A stretch of 64,000 bases of DNA from Gelatoporia subvermispora B (GCA_000320605.2 KB445804.1:124001-188000); one strand, 5' to 3'. Counted from the stretch's first letter, positions 1-12,177 are shown. The notes: a model not told the origin generated them from the sequence alone. Program-made: numbers and translations.

Positions 1-1900
1 CTGTGCCCTTGACCCATGGATGCATGGACATTCAATCATCTACACTGCATATGGTGTCCTGGCCGTTCTGCGAGGTTGCCACGTGGCGATGACGCAGCAT
101 CGCGGCCTAGTGTGGTCTCGATCTAGAGCGCTGTTGACCCCAGTCTCCGCGCAAACTACTAGACATATCCGTCGGGTCATGTTGTACTCACGACTGACCA
201 GAGCGGTCTCCAACACCAGCGGCCCACGTTTATTTGGAGCGAATTCGACTGCTGCCGTTAGCTTGACCTACGGCTGATGACTCATGCACCGGGCTTACGA
301 AGTCTCGAAGACGTTCGTTCTCATGACCGCGCACCGCCTGTCACCTGGGATTCGCGCTATCGGATCCTCAGCCACCTTCCTGTTCCTCTAGATTCAAACA
401 TCCTGGAGCTTTGGTGCGTCCCCTGAAGCATGCGCCGTACAAGTAGCCCCGCTCTGAATCTAGAACGCGGCGAACAGGAGCGGGAGAACCCCTACTGCGC
501 CCCGTCCTGGACGGCGACCTGCAGTGATGGGGTACTAAGACTTTGCTAGGAACGAGGGTTCTTCTACCCGCATACAGTGTCTATGCAACGCATTGCGTAT
601 ACGCCGTCGCTGGATGCTGTGCAAAATTTGTTTGAGGCTCGCTTTCGCCATTTATGGCTCGGGCATCGTACAGATAACGTATGCCTAGATCCCGTTTCCG
701 AAATAGACGGTACATTGATCAGGCGACGGAAATGTTCGTAGACGGCGAGTTTCACCATCACTTTTTAGACTGCCGTTGGATGCTCATACGTCGAACTAGG
801 TGCTCGTTGAGCTCAATTGCTATGATAAAACCGGTGCCACGTGTGGCCGATATTCCAAAGCGCTCGGGAGGGGTGTGGGTGCATGTGAAGTTTGAGCTTC
901 TAGCAGCTCGTGGCTTGGGCGCGCCGTAGAATGTTCGTTGCAGAAGTTGCGTTCCTCCCGCGTTGCGTTTTTTGACTCCATAAAGCGTCCGAGAACGGAT
1001 AAGCTTTGACCAGACGGTCACTTTTGTCATAGTGGGAGTCTAGGCTGATCTTAGGTTCAGTTTGCCATTCTTTGGTCTTGCGCGCAGCTGTTGCGTACAT
1101 CCCGCGCATCTCGGCTATGTGCTGTTTATGGTAACCTCGTACGCGCGAGCTACCGGCCCTTTCGGCACTCGTAGGAGTATGTTGAAAGTTCTATTTCTTT
1201 TGATGGGGATAACCGCCTCCGCTCTTGCATTCGGACGTTCGCGGGTTGTGGCGTACACTACATCATGGTGTCCATCGGGATCATTCCCGTACTCACTCGC
1301 GGGACGCTCACGTTTGATTTCAAGTCGCACTATGCCGTGGTAGCGAGAACTAGTATTAACACTAGTCGAGGGAGCCATGGCGCTGTCAATGTTGCTATGC
1401 TTGGCAGTCGGAGCTACTCCAGTAGTGGAGGGCAAGGTTGACGGTATCTTCACTACGTACATCTGGCACAGCCGGGCTAGCCGGTATGGACCGTGTGGTT
1501 GCCCCCGAGCCGCGGGAGAGCGTGGGTGGGAGACTCCTTACGGGAAGTCATCCACTCAATCCGTAACCTTCCCAACCTGGCAGCATTTAAACATATTCCC
1601 AGTAAATCATACAGAGCCGCGATGCGCATGCGTGTGCGCTTCATGGCGAGTCGATGGCGGAGTTCATCCTCATATGTTCTAGCACCATGCCACCATGCAC
1701 ACGCGGGCTGTTTCAGATGGTTTTGATGATGTCAGCTGGCTAGTTCACTCTGCCACGAGCGCTATTCCTTCCATGTGATGCTGAAACAGGTCGGGTGCTC
1801 AGTTCGCGACGGTGGCTTGGGTATCCGCGATGCTTCTCAAGAGTTCGTCATGGGCGGGGAGGCGGTGAATCATCGCAGCGGGCCCGCTGATGGCGCTCTG
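1..1900. other. Gene-poor left end
   Basis: I see no supportable gene. Open frames on both strands are short (at most about 115 codons), overlap each other and contain no motif I recognise. No long terminal repeat, tandem array or transposase-like motif is visible. The last 100 bases lead into the promoter of the small zinc-cluster gene. Confidence 0.5.
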
Positions 1901-1919
1901 GGCTTATCACACTGTGAGG

Positions 1920-1926
1920 TATAAAG
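1920..1926 (+). promoter_or_regulatory. TATA box of the small zinc-cluster gene
   Basis: The motif TATAAAG lies 112 bases before the ATG at 2038. It is followed by a strongly pyrimidine-rich stretch at about 1956-2000 (cccgccctcttctcttcg and similar), the usual arrangement of TATA box and CT-rich initiation region in filamentous fungi. It was assigned by position and sequence only. Confidence 0.6.
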
Positions 1927-2037
1927 AGGGCCTCAAATCACTGCGATCGTCAAGAAAATCCCGCCCTCTTCTCTTCGTCTTCTCCAATCTTCACTAATAC
2001 GTTCCGCTTAACTAACTTACGCGTCGATCATCTAAAC

Positions 2038-2421
2038 ATGAGTACTCAGCAGGTTCGTCGTTTCCGCTTGCGTGCTCAAAGGTTATCCGAAACTTATTCA
2101 TTGCTGTTTTCGGTAGGCCAACCGTGCTCGTGATGGAAGAGACGAAGAGTCCGAAGAGGAATATGTCCCCCGGGTTCCTAAAAGAACGCCGATGGCGTGC
2201 CAGTTCTGCCGTGGTCAGTATCTTAAATGTCTGTCCGATGAAACGCAGTCTGAGAACTTCAGGCTCTCCGTACAGGTCGTAAACTTAAGTGCGATGGCCG
2301 TCAGACTTGCGCCAACTGCCAACGTCGTGCCATCCCCTGTACATATGTACCTGTGTAGGTCTTCATTCCGACACCTGTACAGCATGATGCTGACATCCGA
2401 TAATCCAGGCAGAAACAGTGA
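2038..2421 (+). CDS. Very small Zn(II)2Cys6 zinc-cluster protein
   Basis: Proposed exons are 2038-2052, 2117-2213, 2276-2354 and 2409-2421, giving about 67 residues. Introns 1 and 2 (64 and 62 nt) have clear GT..AG ends. The joined reading is an acidic N-terminus (DGRDEESEEEYVPRVPKR) followed by a perfect zinc cluster: C-x2-C-x6-C-x5-C-x2-C-x6-C, with key pieces MACQFCRGRKLKCDG and TCANCQRR. In the Gal4-type family this module binds two zinc ions and contacts DNA as a nuclear transcription factor. Here almost nothing follows the cluster, so there is no fungal regulatory middle-homology domain. The last exon is uncertain: without the third intron the frame stops at 2356-2358, directly after CTYVPV. 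A good TATA box precedes the gene. Whether this mini-protein regulates genes alone or by pairing with larger factors is unknown. Confidence 0.75.
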
Positions 2422-3355
2422 ACTAAGTCTATCAGCCTAAACGCTGGATGCATTCGCTCTGAATTCGCTATATTTTGTCGCTATCGTTATGCCGCCCCTG
2501 CTCCTTGTCAACTGACGTCACCTCACACACACACTGTCTAATCTACTGTATAACCTGTACAGCAAGTCGTCCTGCCCTTGTAGCTGTACGTCTTGCGAAG
2601 CATCTACCAGTAAATGCGCTACCTTATATGTCTTAGTCTCTCCTTTTGAACTTGCTCGTTAGAATACGGACTCTTACATACTCATAATGTTTCGCTCGGT
2701 TTCGGAGTGATAGACGCTGACTAATAACTGTCCGTATTGCCCTGATCCGTCCGCATCTGATAACATCGAAGCGCAGCGCCCCAAAGGCTGTCCACATTAT
2801 TGACGCTGACGCTGGACACATCGATACAAGCTCCAGTACCTGCATAAACTGCATGTAGCCTTGCATGTCGGAACCAAGCTAAAACTGATAGATGACAGCC
2901 TCAGAACAATCTCGCAGCTGATTAATTTGCCAAAGGACTCTCCGATATCATCGCCGGGTGCCTCGCACATATTGAACGATGGCAACTGCCCTTGCTGTGA
3001 TTGTGATGGACTTGGGATGCACGGACACTACGGAAAGGGTATTTTGGGCGCGTCTCTCGAGAGGTCTGGAACTAGCGTTCGAATTGGCCCGAGATGAACC
3101 GCTAACCACGGGAAACACAAATGTGGGACTGGCGATCGTCCGGCATGGTTGAATATGGCATCATTATCGTTTCGGAGAGCGGCTCGGATCTGGAACATCG
3201 AAATAAGTAGAACCGGTCCAGGCGGATGAATCACTCATGCCTACAGAAAGATCATAAAAAACCTCTCATCCACAGTGTTTCTGGAGGCAATAAGCAGCGG
3301 ACTCTGTGAGGGCGATGGTGGTCAGTCAGCCACAGGTCATGATAGTTGACGTTTC
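2422..3355. other. Intergenic region without recognised gene
   Basis: It holds a short CA repeat near 2525-2535 and an open frame of 78 codons on the plus strand (2861-3097) with no recognisable domain. The motif CTGTACAG or close variants recurs between 2270 and 2580, partly inside the upstream gene. Both flanking genes end here, so it probably contains two 3' untranslated regions. Confidence 0.5.
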
Positions 3356-4503
3356 TTATTCCTCATCACTGAAACTAATGTTGAGCAACAGCATCTCCTC
3401 GAATTTATCATCCGTCTTCCCCACGAGTGTGCCCCATGCACCCACCCCTGCGAGGAGTTCTTGGTCATCCTCCGGTACCGTCCATGCCAGAGACTCCGGC
3501 CGTCGATACGCCACTAGCACATATGTCTCCTGATCACTCGGCACGGGGACGAACCGAGACCAAGCGCTATGCGGTTCGGACACGTCTGTCTTTGGCCTGG
3601 CGAGAACGGCATCGAACCGAAACCACAAACCAAATGCAGACCAAAACGGCGTCTCCTTGGGCAAACTTCGGATCTTGTACGATATGACGAGCTGCGCCGG
3701 CACGCTGTCCCCACCGGGTGGGGCAAATGGCGGTGCAGTAAGCTGCAGCAGCGTGCGAAGCAGCGGCGCCAGGAGTGCGGGAAAGTAAACCTGCCAGAGC
3801 GCGGATGGGTGGAAATCAGCGAAGGTGAAAGGACGTGGGGACATACTAGATCGCTGCATATGATATGGGTTAGATGACGCGCGCCAGTGCACGAGTCGCT
3901 CCGTGAGGCGGACTCATGGCCGAAATCCCGGGTAAGCTGCAGCGCATGATCCTGGCTGCCCCACGCCAGAGGCCTCACAAGGATGGTGTCGCTTGACGAC
4001 ACGCAGAGATTGTGCTCGAGCAGTGGGCAGACGTCTGGGAGGTCTGTCGCTATGATCAAATCGCGCCTGAGGACGACATATTTGGCCAGACGAGCAGCCA
4101 CAAGGCCCGTTCCGGAGCCGAGTTCAACAATGGTGAGCTGAGATCCTCCGGATCGGGGTCCGGAAGTGAAGGGAGGAGGGTCGAACTCTACTTCGTCGTC
4201 GCTGCCCGCAGAACGGTCAAGATATACCAAAATTGCATAGGATGCCTCCCTGTGAAGGTCCAAAGAAAGGGAATGAGCACGCGCGATGATCACAATAGAG
4301 GTACTGGGCATATACCACACGCGACCAGCGATGCCATATTCTCGTATAGTATGTTCCTGAGCGCGAGTGCTGAAACGCTCATCGATGGACACCAGGTCGG
4401 GCGCACCAACGTTCGATGATAAGGCTACTTCAGGAGCACTTGATGGCTTGATGTCGAGGTCCGATGGAAAGTTTGGATTGTTTTCTCCACCTCCGCCTGC
4501 CAT
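3356..4503 (-). CDS. SAM-dependent protein methyltransferase, METTL21/MTF16 family
   Basis: Two exons, 3847-4503 and 3356-3790, are separated by a 56-nt intron (GTATGT..GGCAG) and give 363 residues. The S-adenosylmethionine-binding motif I reads VELGSGTGL around residues 125-135. The post-II motif DLVYFP (the D-x-x-Y signature of methyltransferase family 16) spans the splice junction near residue 219. Family members methylate lysines of translation elongation factors, chaperones and other proteins in the cytosol (yeast Efm6, Efm7, Rkm5; human METTL21A-D). The exact substrate cannot be read from sequence. The N-terminal 35 residues are low-complexity. The start was chosen at the first ATG of the open frame. 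It is tail-to-head with the carrier gene, with 278 bases between them. Confidence 0.85.
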
Positions 4504-4781
4504 CGCAGTTGGCCTGCCAGTGGTGATTCTAGATCTAGACTACGTCCGTAAGAACTCATCGCACACAAACCGCGCTTGCCGCCACGTCGCGATCACATGA
4601 TCGTGTCTCACAGGTCCACTCGCCGTTGTTACCAACCATATCTTCTCGACTGTGATGATTTGTATTAAAGCAGTAACATGCTGGAGGTTACAGAACTGAA
4701 GCAGGGCGTAGCAAGTCAATGTACAGATCTATACTAGAAATCTTCAGGCAACATATCGGGTTGGACGGCACACCGACTAGA

Positions 4782-6439
4782 TCAGGCTGAAGCCCCCCGT
4801 AGTTTGTAAAGCAGAACCATGATGGCCAGGGCCCAGTGTTCGAACTGGTCCTTAGACATGAACAGTAATGCCTGTGACAGCACCGCCTTCGTAATTTGAG
4901 CACTCATACCCTGGGATGAGAGAAGTCAGTCAGCACAATGAGTTCAAGCGGATTGCTGCCGTCGCGGGCGGAAAAGAAAGGGGCACATGCCGACATACTT
5001 GATACCATCCGACAAAACCCTTCTTACGCCAGACTCTCGCGAGAATTGTCAGTGCACCCACATGCCTGGTGTGCGCATGATGATACGCGTGGGGTTTCGG
5101 GGCGGGCGCATGCTCCTCAACCGCCTCCTCGGCGTCGGCGGAGCGCGCCTGGATCCGCACTTTCGCCATAATATATGGGTACGTCACCTATAATTGAATA
5201 TTCAGGGTAGTGATCAGGACGGGAAGGGGGGACACATACAACCGTGGCAAGCGTCTTGCTTAGCGCACCGACCACGAAGGACACCCACGGGCTCAACTTC
5301 GCGTTCTCGCTTCCGCCGCCCCCCGTGGCCGTCTCTTGCGCCACGATGAAGGCGCTCTTGACGCGCTCGTACACGCCATACGTTATCGCCGGGTTTACGG
5401 TAAGCACGAGTCCAGGCTTGAGGCCGAGCCACAACCCGGTAACGCCCTCCTCATCGACGATTTCGCGTGCGACGCCGAGGAACGAGTCATCGTACTCCTT
5501 CTCTTTTGGTAAAGCCGCCTTCTCGATGTCGCCGTCGGTCCCCTTCTCGGGTGGGGGAGACGCGGGCGTACATGACCCATTGCCGTTTCGCGGGCGGTCG
5601 GGCGAGCGCCCGATCTGTTGACGTGTCGCGATGACGGCCACAGGAATCGTGAAGATCTGCGCGAGAGCACCTGCCACGGCGCCGAGGATGAGCTCAGCTG
5701 CGGTGGAGAGCGGCGGCGCCTTCGTGCCAGGAGGGAGCCGGGATTTCAGGCGTCTGATGTACGACGTGCGCACGAATGAATAAAAGAAGAAATACGCGTA
5801 TTCTGCGTTGCCGATTAGATAAGGATATGGATTTCCGAAATAGAGGGCGTACGCATGGAGAAGGTGTTTAACATCGTTGCCGTGAACCCCCTGTAGAGTC
5901 CGGCGATACCCTCCTTTTTGAGAATTCTCAGGATGACACGAAGCATCCCGGCATCCTTCCCCCCCCTGCTACTTGCGTCGGCCGTCGCTGCCTGGATTCT
6001 AGTCTTTGCGCTGCAAGCCGCGAGATACAGCAGCTAATCATGCGCTGACATGGACAAGACTTACACATCTAGCGGGTATACAACCCTACAAGTTGGTCAG
6101 CCAAAGACAATTCCAGTTTGAGTGAAACAAGAGCAAGAGACATAGGATGCAGGCCTTGAGTTGAAACTGCAATGCCTTAGCCCGGTACGTCGGGCTTAGC
6201 TCTTGCTAGGGAACAGTTCATCGTCCAACATGCTCAACGGTAATGGAGCGTCGACCAAGGCATTCGGATGCACACCTCCACATCAGCCACCGCGATTCCC
6301 TCCACCATCCCCCTTTCACGTATACCAGGCTGAAATGACTATCTGTAACCACTCACGCATTACTGAAACAGCCTCCGAGAGCCCCAGCAAGGGCATATCC
6401 GAGCGGGGTCAATTGCTGTGGAGGCTTGGCGGAAGACAT
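4782..6439 (-). CDS. Mitochondrial carrier family protein, ANT1/PMP47-like
   Basis: Six exons: 6357-6439, 6065-6085, 5853-6010, 5240-5802, 4999-5187 and 4782-4910, giving 380 residues. Three carrier repeats are visible. The signature of repeat 1 is split by introns and reads VVYPLDVAKTRIQ. Repeat 2 has the unusual form IPVAVIATRQQIG, and repeat 3 has TYPYIMAKVRIQAR. The first exon (MSSAKPPQQLTPLGYALAG) carries the start of transmembrane helix 1. The unusual second signature and the long charged loop after it resemble fungal peroxisomal adenine-nucleotide carriers (Ant1p, PMP47), which exchange ATP for AMP across the peroxisomal membrane. That subfamily assignment is an inference; membership of the carrier family is secure. 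The first intron is unusually long (271 nt) and the second exon is only 21 nt. Confidence 0.85.
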
Positions 6440-7073
6440 GGCGACGAGTCCTCAGGTAAGGTTGGGTGCAAGCTCAGAGATACAAGCAATGAGCCGATAA
6501 TGTACGGCGTTCCCAGTCTTCCGAGGTTGGGGTGGTTGGGGCTACTCCCAAGGACTTAGTTCAGTGAATCAGACTCTTCCCCAGCTTCAAATAGCACAGA
6601 ACGTTCGTGGAACAGAGAGCAATTGCAAGGGTGGAGTGAGCACACGCCAGGCGACCTTGGCTTGCCCGACACCGACGGTCTTGAGCAGAATCCCCTGTAC
6701 AGCTTCAGCTCGGCGACTCCCTCGTCCCGTGTCCCGGTCCGGCGCTCGCGGAAACAGACGCGTCCACGTGTATCTCGCGTGATCTAACCACGGAAGCAAG
6801 TCGCGTCGGCGTCGCGTCGCGTTCGGCCGTATAACGTACTCCGGAATTCGCGACCGTGGCGCCAGCGAGCAACTCAAGCAAACGATAACGTACAACGCGA
6901 TCATGATCAGAGGCGTTGATTTGCATGCGATTGCGCACCGGCTACTATGACAGGAAATGTCACCGGGAATCTAGGCTCCGTAAATTGCATAACAAATGGC
7001 TACGACTGGAACGCTAAACCATCCATGACTAAGGAAATACCGTTGAGCGATGATGAAGCGAGTATGCACGTCT
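6440..7073. other. Intergenic region upstream of the carrier gene
   Basis: It carries the promoter side of the carrier gene and the 3' side of the Atg22-like gene. Overlapping short open frames on both strands at 6564-6938 show no domain. No RNA gene was recognised. Confidence 0.5.
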
Positions 7074-9509
7074 TCATGCTGTTTCATCGAATGCTTTCCC
7101 CTTGAGTTCCGCCTCCAGAAACTCCTCGCACTCTACCCGACTCTTGCCCACATCGACAAAATACAAGAAAATAGTGCTGAACGTTCCGCTAGAAGGCAGG
7201 CCGGTCAGCACAGTATATGATGAGGAAAGATTGTCCGCCTACAGAATGAACAGAAATACGAAGGGGTAGTTATCATTGTTTCCGGAGGCCGTGATAATTG
7301 CTGAAGAGACGAACGGCCCGATGAAGGCCGATGTCTTTCCAATCTGCGTACATGATGAATTAGGTATGTCGGAACTTAGTCAAGACTTCCACACTTACCA
7401 CCGAGAATAAAGCAAAGAACAGGAACCTGTGATCCCCAGTCAGATATTTGGCCACTGAGATGAACAGCCGACGTACATTTGGGGTAAGGGCGACACCTCA
7501 CTAATCATCGTTTGACTGTAGGCATACCATGGGCATACCATTAAGCCATAGTATGCTTGGTACAGCCTACCTTATCATAAGCACGCACTCTGATCGAAGA
7601 GAATGAAGAGGGAGCCCACCAGATTTCCCAAACATGCTTGAAACCAAATTTATCGGTATGTATCCCGATCAGCCCCCATACTGTTAGTATCTAGGCCAAG
7701 CTAAGGTTAGAGCTGAACTCTAAACAGACAAGTTGGAGCATACAATGATCCAGAATACATTGAATGATAGCATCTGAAATCATTCTCAGCTGTCAAGTCT
7801 TATAGGGATTGAGCCATCAGGTACCGCTTTCGTCGAGATCTTGTAGTATTTCTGTGCCATCCAGAACAGACTATCGTCCATTCAGTATCGTCCCTAGATG
7901 TAGGTTACGATCGATTCTTACTAGATTCCTAGCCCTTGTGTCACTATCCCGACGATCAAGAGGAGGGTCAGCTGCAGTGTGGAATATGATACAATGCTGG
8001 ATGCAGGCGTTCGTCTATGCAGCAATGTCATATGTAATGAAATTTACGCACGTATTTTGTAGAGTCCCGATGACGGTGCTAATATTTTCCATAAGTGGTT
8101 TTATATAAGTTGTCCAAAGTGTCTCTCACACAGTCGTGTTCAAGACATCTCCCCTGTGAGACCATGTTAAACGTTGTATAATGAATGCGAAAAGGTGACG
8201 CACATGAGGAAGTAGAAAATAAGGTAGAGAAATGTCTGCTTCAGTCTCATACATTCCCGAAATGCCACATAGGTCTGTTTGAACCCGACAGTCAATAACG
8301 AGGTTCCCGGGGGTAGCGTAAGTCCAGGTCGACGCTGTTCCAGGAAGAACCAAGGCAGAGCACATAGCACTAAGCAATATCTCAGACTCAAGTCAGTCTA
8401 TGTAGCGATGAACACATACACCACACTCCGCCGGAGAACGCAATGAGCACACTGAAGGCCTTCGTATTGTTCTCGGTGCTTGCATCAGATTTCAGTCCCT
8501 TCAGGATCCCAACCATAATCGCCAATATGACGATCTCTCCTGCGGAACATACGGCAAAGGACACATTGGAGATACGATTCCGCGCAATCGACTCGAATTG
8601 TGCATGTTCCTCGGGCTTCTTGGTACTCTCAACAACCTTCGAGGCGGAGAGTTGAACCTCTGGAAGGTCACGGGCAAGGCCTGGGAATGCAGCTGTCCAG
8701 AATGTTAAAGCACACTGCATGCAGGTCAGAAAAGGGGGAGGGAAATGTTGAGTCGCATTCACCTGGTACGCAATCACTAGAGGTCAGAGTTAGCGGAAAT
8801 GCGGTGTTTGCTTCGTCGAAGAAGACTGGACACACAGCCAAGGATATATAGGACAACGCCTGCCTGCCATTTTGACGGATCTTCGACACCGAGCCATGCA
8901 AACGACACAGCGACGGCGAGAATGGTGAAAAATATTGTAATGTTGGGCCTAAAGGATTTGAATAGTAATATCAAGAGTGGCATCTCAGGACCAGTTTGTT
9001 GTGTACCTCCAGGTTCCATAGTCAGCCCACGCGCCAATCAGTACGAGCACGACGGCTTGGAGAGCGAAGCTGATCCCATTGGTGAGGAGCACGATCGAGT
9101 TGACTGCCATAGATCCGTTGCTTCAGATATGAACATAAAGAGAGGTTGCGGAAACAGGCACCATCTCTCACTTTGCCGAGATACGGAAGGACACACTCTG
9201 TGTCTGCGCCGCAAGGCGCTGTGAACGGAGGTTGGCTTGGGTCATAACCTGCAAGAGATAACAGGTTCTGGAACTGCGAGGGTCCGAAGTTGAAGCCAGA
9301 CAGCCCATTGTTTCCCTGAACAACCAGAATATAGAATCAATATACAACGTCCTGGTGCTGATAGGACTCACGATATAGTACACGTAGAATGCCCAGAGCT
9401 CAATACGAGTCGTTGTCTGAACGCTTGTGCGTCGATGGCCACTCTCGACCACAGGTAGTACTTCCTGGCTTGAATCCTTCTCGGAATTTTTGAGGGCGAT
9501 TTCGGACAT
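7074..9509 (-). CDS. Atg22-like MFS transporter
   Basis: Seventeen exons: 9372-9509, 9162-9315, 9007-9103, 8836-8948, 8763-8776, 8420-8714, 8204-8369, 8130-8153, 8052-8078, 7922-7996, 7825-7870, 7744-7773, 7620-7690, 7477-7566, 7399-7426, 7243-7343 and 7074-7188. The coding total of 1584 nt is exactly in frame, giving 527 residues. Motifs typical of the Atg22 family include ELWAFYVYYIGNNGLSGFNF near the start, then GISFALQAVVLVLIGAWADYG, ALTFWTAAFPGLARDLPE, PWYAYSQTMISEVSP and KTSAFIGPFVSSAII. In yeast, Atg22 is a vacuolar amino-acid exporter acting after autophagy. This protein belongs to the broader Atg22-like group, so its substrate is inferred only. An ATG six codons upstream (9527) is an alternative start. 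Exon 5 is only 14 nt. The gene diverges from MIC60. Confidence 0.85.
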
Positions 9510-9945
9510 CACGAAGAAGTGGTACAAGAATAAGACCGCTCGACAGCATTGATATATATATCCGCTCCATGGCCATATGCGATGCGAATTGACAGCTCTT
9601 GGAATTCAAACAGAGCGCTCAGCCACCGATAAGATTCATAGTGTGCAGCGAGGACGGGATTCGAACCGAGAATGCCGGCGATGCGCAGGGAGAATTCTTA
9701 GCTCTTGCAGACAACTTGTGAGCTCGTAACATATGAAATATGGGGAGCAGGTACATGTTCCTGGACGAGGACGAGGGCCACGTCGGTTAGCGCATGGGTG
9801 CAAACGTAACTGGATTTATCACGCAATTATTTACGGCCAAGTGGGGTTAGCGTGGACTAAACCCCCCAAATCCCCGGCCGACAAACGCGAAACTCGTGTT
9901 CAGCGTCGGCGACAGTGACGACACATTCCCCGCCCAGCGTGCTCG
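9510..9945. promoter_or_regulatory. Shared intergenic promoter region, Atg22-like gene and MIC60
   Basis: The 436 bases separate two divergently transcribed genes. A run of alternating TA (tgatatatatat) at about 9551-9562 lies roughly 45 bases upstream of the minus-strand ATG. The sequence ggacgggattcgaacc at 9652-9667 resembles the reverse complement of a tRNA T-arm, but no complete tRNA folds from it. Confidence 0.45.
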
Positions 9946-12177
9946 ATGTATCGTGCGCTGCCTATCCCTAGGGCGGCCGGCGCGCCGTCTGGAAGGGCCG
10001 CAGCGAGGGTGGTCCGTCGGGTGAGTGCCTCGTCAGACCTGGCGCACGACTTCGCTGACGGCGCACACAGCGGTTTGCGACGGAGGCACCCACTGCGCCC
10101 GTGCCCAAGAAAAAGAAACACTTCATCCGTCGCTTCGTAATCTACTCGACCGCGGCGACTGCGACGTTTTACATTGGCAGCGCCTTCGTCGCCTTCAAAA
10201 ATCCGGCATACTATGACGTCTTCGTCGAGCGGGTGCCCCTCGGGGCGTCCGTCATCCAGTATGCTGAGGATCACGATTGGGACGCGCTTACGCTGAGCCA
10301 GGTCGTTGGGCACGGGAAGAACGCGGTGGACTATGTGCGAGGGCTCGTCACGGGCGAGAAGGGCGATGGGAGCAGCACGCCGACTGCGCTCGAGAAGACG
10401 AAGGAGGTGGCGGGCAGGACGAGGGATGCCGCATCACAGAAGGTCCAAGGAACGAAGGACTCTGCAAGCCACTTTGCGCAGGATGCGAAGGACCGGGTAA
10501 AGGCTCTCGCCGGCTCACTCGTCACGTCCGTGGAGAAGGACCAGTCCAAAGTCGCTGACAAGGGTGCAAAGGCGGCTGCGATCGCGAGGCACCAGGCGGA
10601 ACAGTTCTCCGAGGGTGTGGAGGACCTCGTACGCCGCGCGCAGGCTGCACTTGCAGGCAAACCCACCGATTCTCTTCCCGAGGCAACTACGACTCCTGCG
10701 CAGCCCTCCGTCTCTCCCGACTCTGCTCCCCCTCGTGATAACGAGGCGCAGGAGACCAGTATCAAGGACGTCAAATCTTCGAAAGCTATCTACGATGCGC
10801 CTCTGCCCGTCGGATTCGAGCCCCCGCCCGGCTACGTCCGCCCTTCGCCACCGAAGCCTACTGTTGCTCCTAAGCCGGCCGAGAGAGAAGTCGCCGCGCC
10901 TGCGCCAGCTCCTGAACCACTCCCTCTCGTTGCACCGGCCGTGCAAGAATTCAGCGCATCCGAGCCCGTCATCGCGCACCTCGCATCCGTCATCGATAAC
11001 CTTGCCTCGTTCCTCAACACCAACCCCGCCGCGGCGGAGAAGGCCAAGGACATCCTGGATACGGCCGAGGGCGATCTCAAGGGCCTCGCATCGCGCATCG
11101 GTCAGGTGAAAGAGGAGGAGCGCCAGAAGCTCGAGGCAAAGCTCGACGAGCAGACGCGCGAGTACACGCTCAAGCTTCTCGAGCTCGAGATGGAGGCGCA
11201 GGATAAGCTCGACAGCCAGGAGGATGACTTCCGCAAGTTCTTCGAGGAGGAGAAGTCGAAGTTCGTGCAGGCATACCGGGAGAAGCTTAACCGCGAGCTA
11301 CAGACTCAGAGCGAGATCATCAACGAGCGGTGGGTACTCATATGATGCTCGACGGGCCCTCACTTATGTTTTGCGCGCGTTCAGTCTGAAGGAAGAGGTC
11401 ATCGCTCAGGGCATCGAGCTGCAGCGCCGCTGGATCCGCGAGGTCAAGATGCGCGTCGAGCAGGAGCGCGGCGGTCGTCTGGCAAAGCTCGACGAGCTCG
11501 CGACGAACCTGAAGCGCCTCGAACGCATCGCGCTCGACAACTCGGCGTACCTCGAGGAGAACATTCGCGTACACGCGATGTGGTCCGCGCTGCGCGCCGT
11601 CGAGCACAACGTCGATGCACCCGTGCGCAAGCCGTTCCGCGAGGAGCTGCGCGTCCTGCGCCACATCGCCGCGGCACGCGAGGACCCCGTCGTCGCGACG
11701 GTACTCGAGACCCTCGACGCGTCGGAAGTGCCCGACATTGGTGTCGAGCCATTCGCGGACCTCGCGCAGTGGTTCACGACCGCGGTCGTGCCCCGTGTCT
11801 CGGGCGTCGCGCTTGTCCCAGACCAGAACGCGGGTGTGCTCTCACATCTGGCGTCGCACCTGCTCTCCACGTTCCAGTTCAAGCGCAGCGGCCTCGTAGC
11901 GGGCGATGACGTTCTCAGCACGCTAGCTCGCGCGGAGTACTACCTGAACGAGAAGGATCTAGACGGCGCAACCCGAGAGCTCAACCAGCTCAAGGGAACC
12001 GCCAGGGAATTGCTTTCTGACTGGCTGGATGCTGCTCGTAAGAGGCTAGAGGTGTTGCAAGCCCTGAAGGTGCGTCCAGACAAGTTTCTTGCGTTACTTG
12101 CAGATTTACTGGTAGCAACGTGATAGATTGTGGAGGCAGAGGCAACCCTCGCGTCGCTGTCCGTTGCTCAGGATTGA
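9946..12177 (+). CDS. MIC60: MICOS complex subunit MIC60 (mitofilin)
   Basis: Four exons, 9946-10020, 10071-11329, 11385-12069 and 12127-12177, give 689 residues. The N-terminus (MYRALPIPRAAG, arginine-rich, no acidic residues) is a typical mitochondrial presequence. It is followed by a membrane segment (FVIYSTAATATFYIGSAFVAF region) near residues 45-65. A long central part is rich in Ala, Lys, Glu and Pro. A coiled coil starts around residue 340 (EEERQKLEAKLDEQ), and the C-terminus is the mitofilin domain (LQRRWIREVKMRVEQERGG, then VLSTLARAEYYLNEKDLDGA). MIC60 sits in the inner mitochondrial membrane facing the intermembrane space and forms crista junctions with MIC19 and MIC10. The last coding exon is only 51 nt. 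The length fits fungal MIC60 (about 540-700 residues). It converges on the next gene, with 123 bases between stop codons. Confidence 0.93.

Noticed and set aside
9640..9720. tRNA-like T-arm sequence (reverse complement of ggacgggattcgaacc) on the minus strand
   Set aside because: The T-loop looks right, but the T-stem does not pair, no matching 5' acceptor half was found and the anticodon arm does not fold. At most it is a degraded tRNA.
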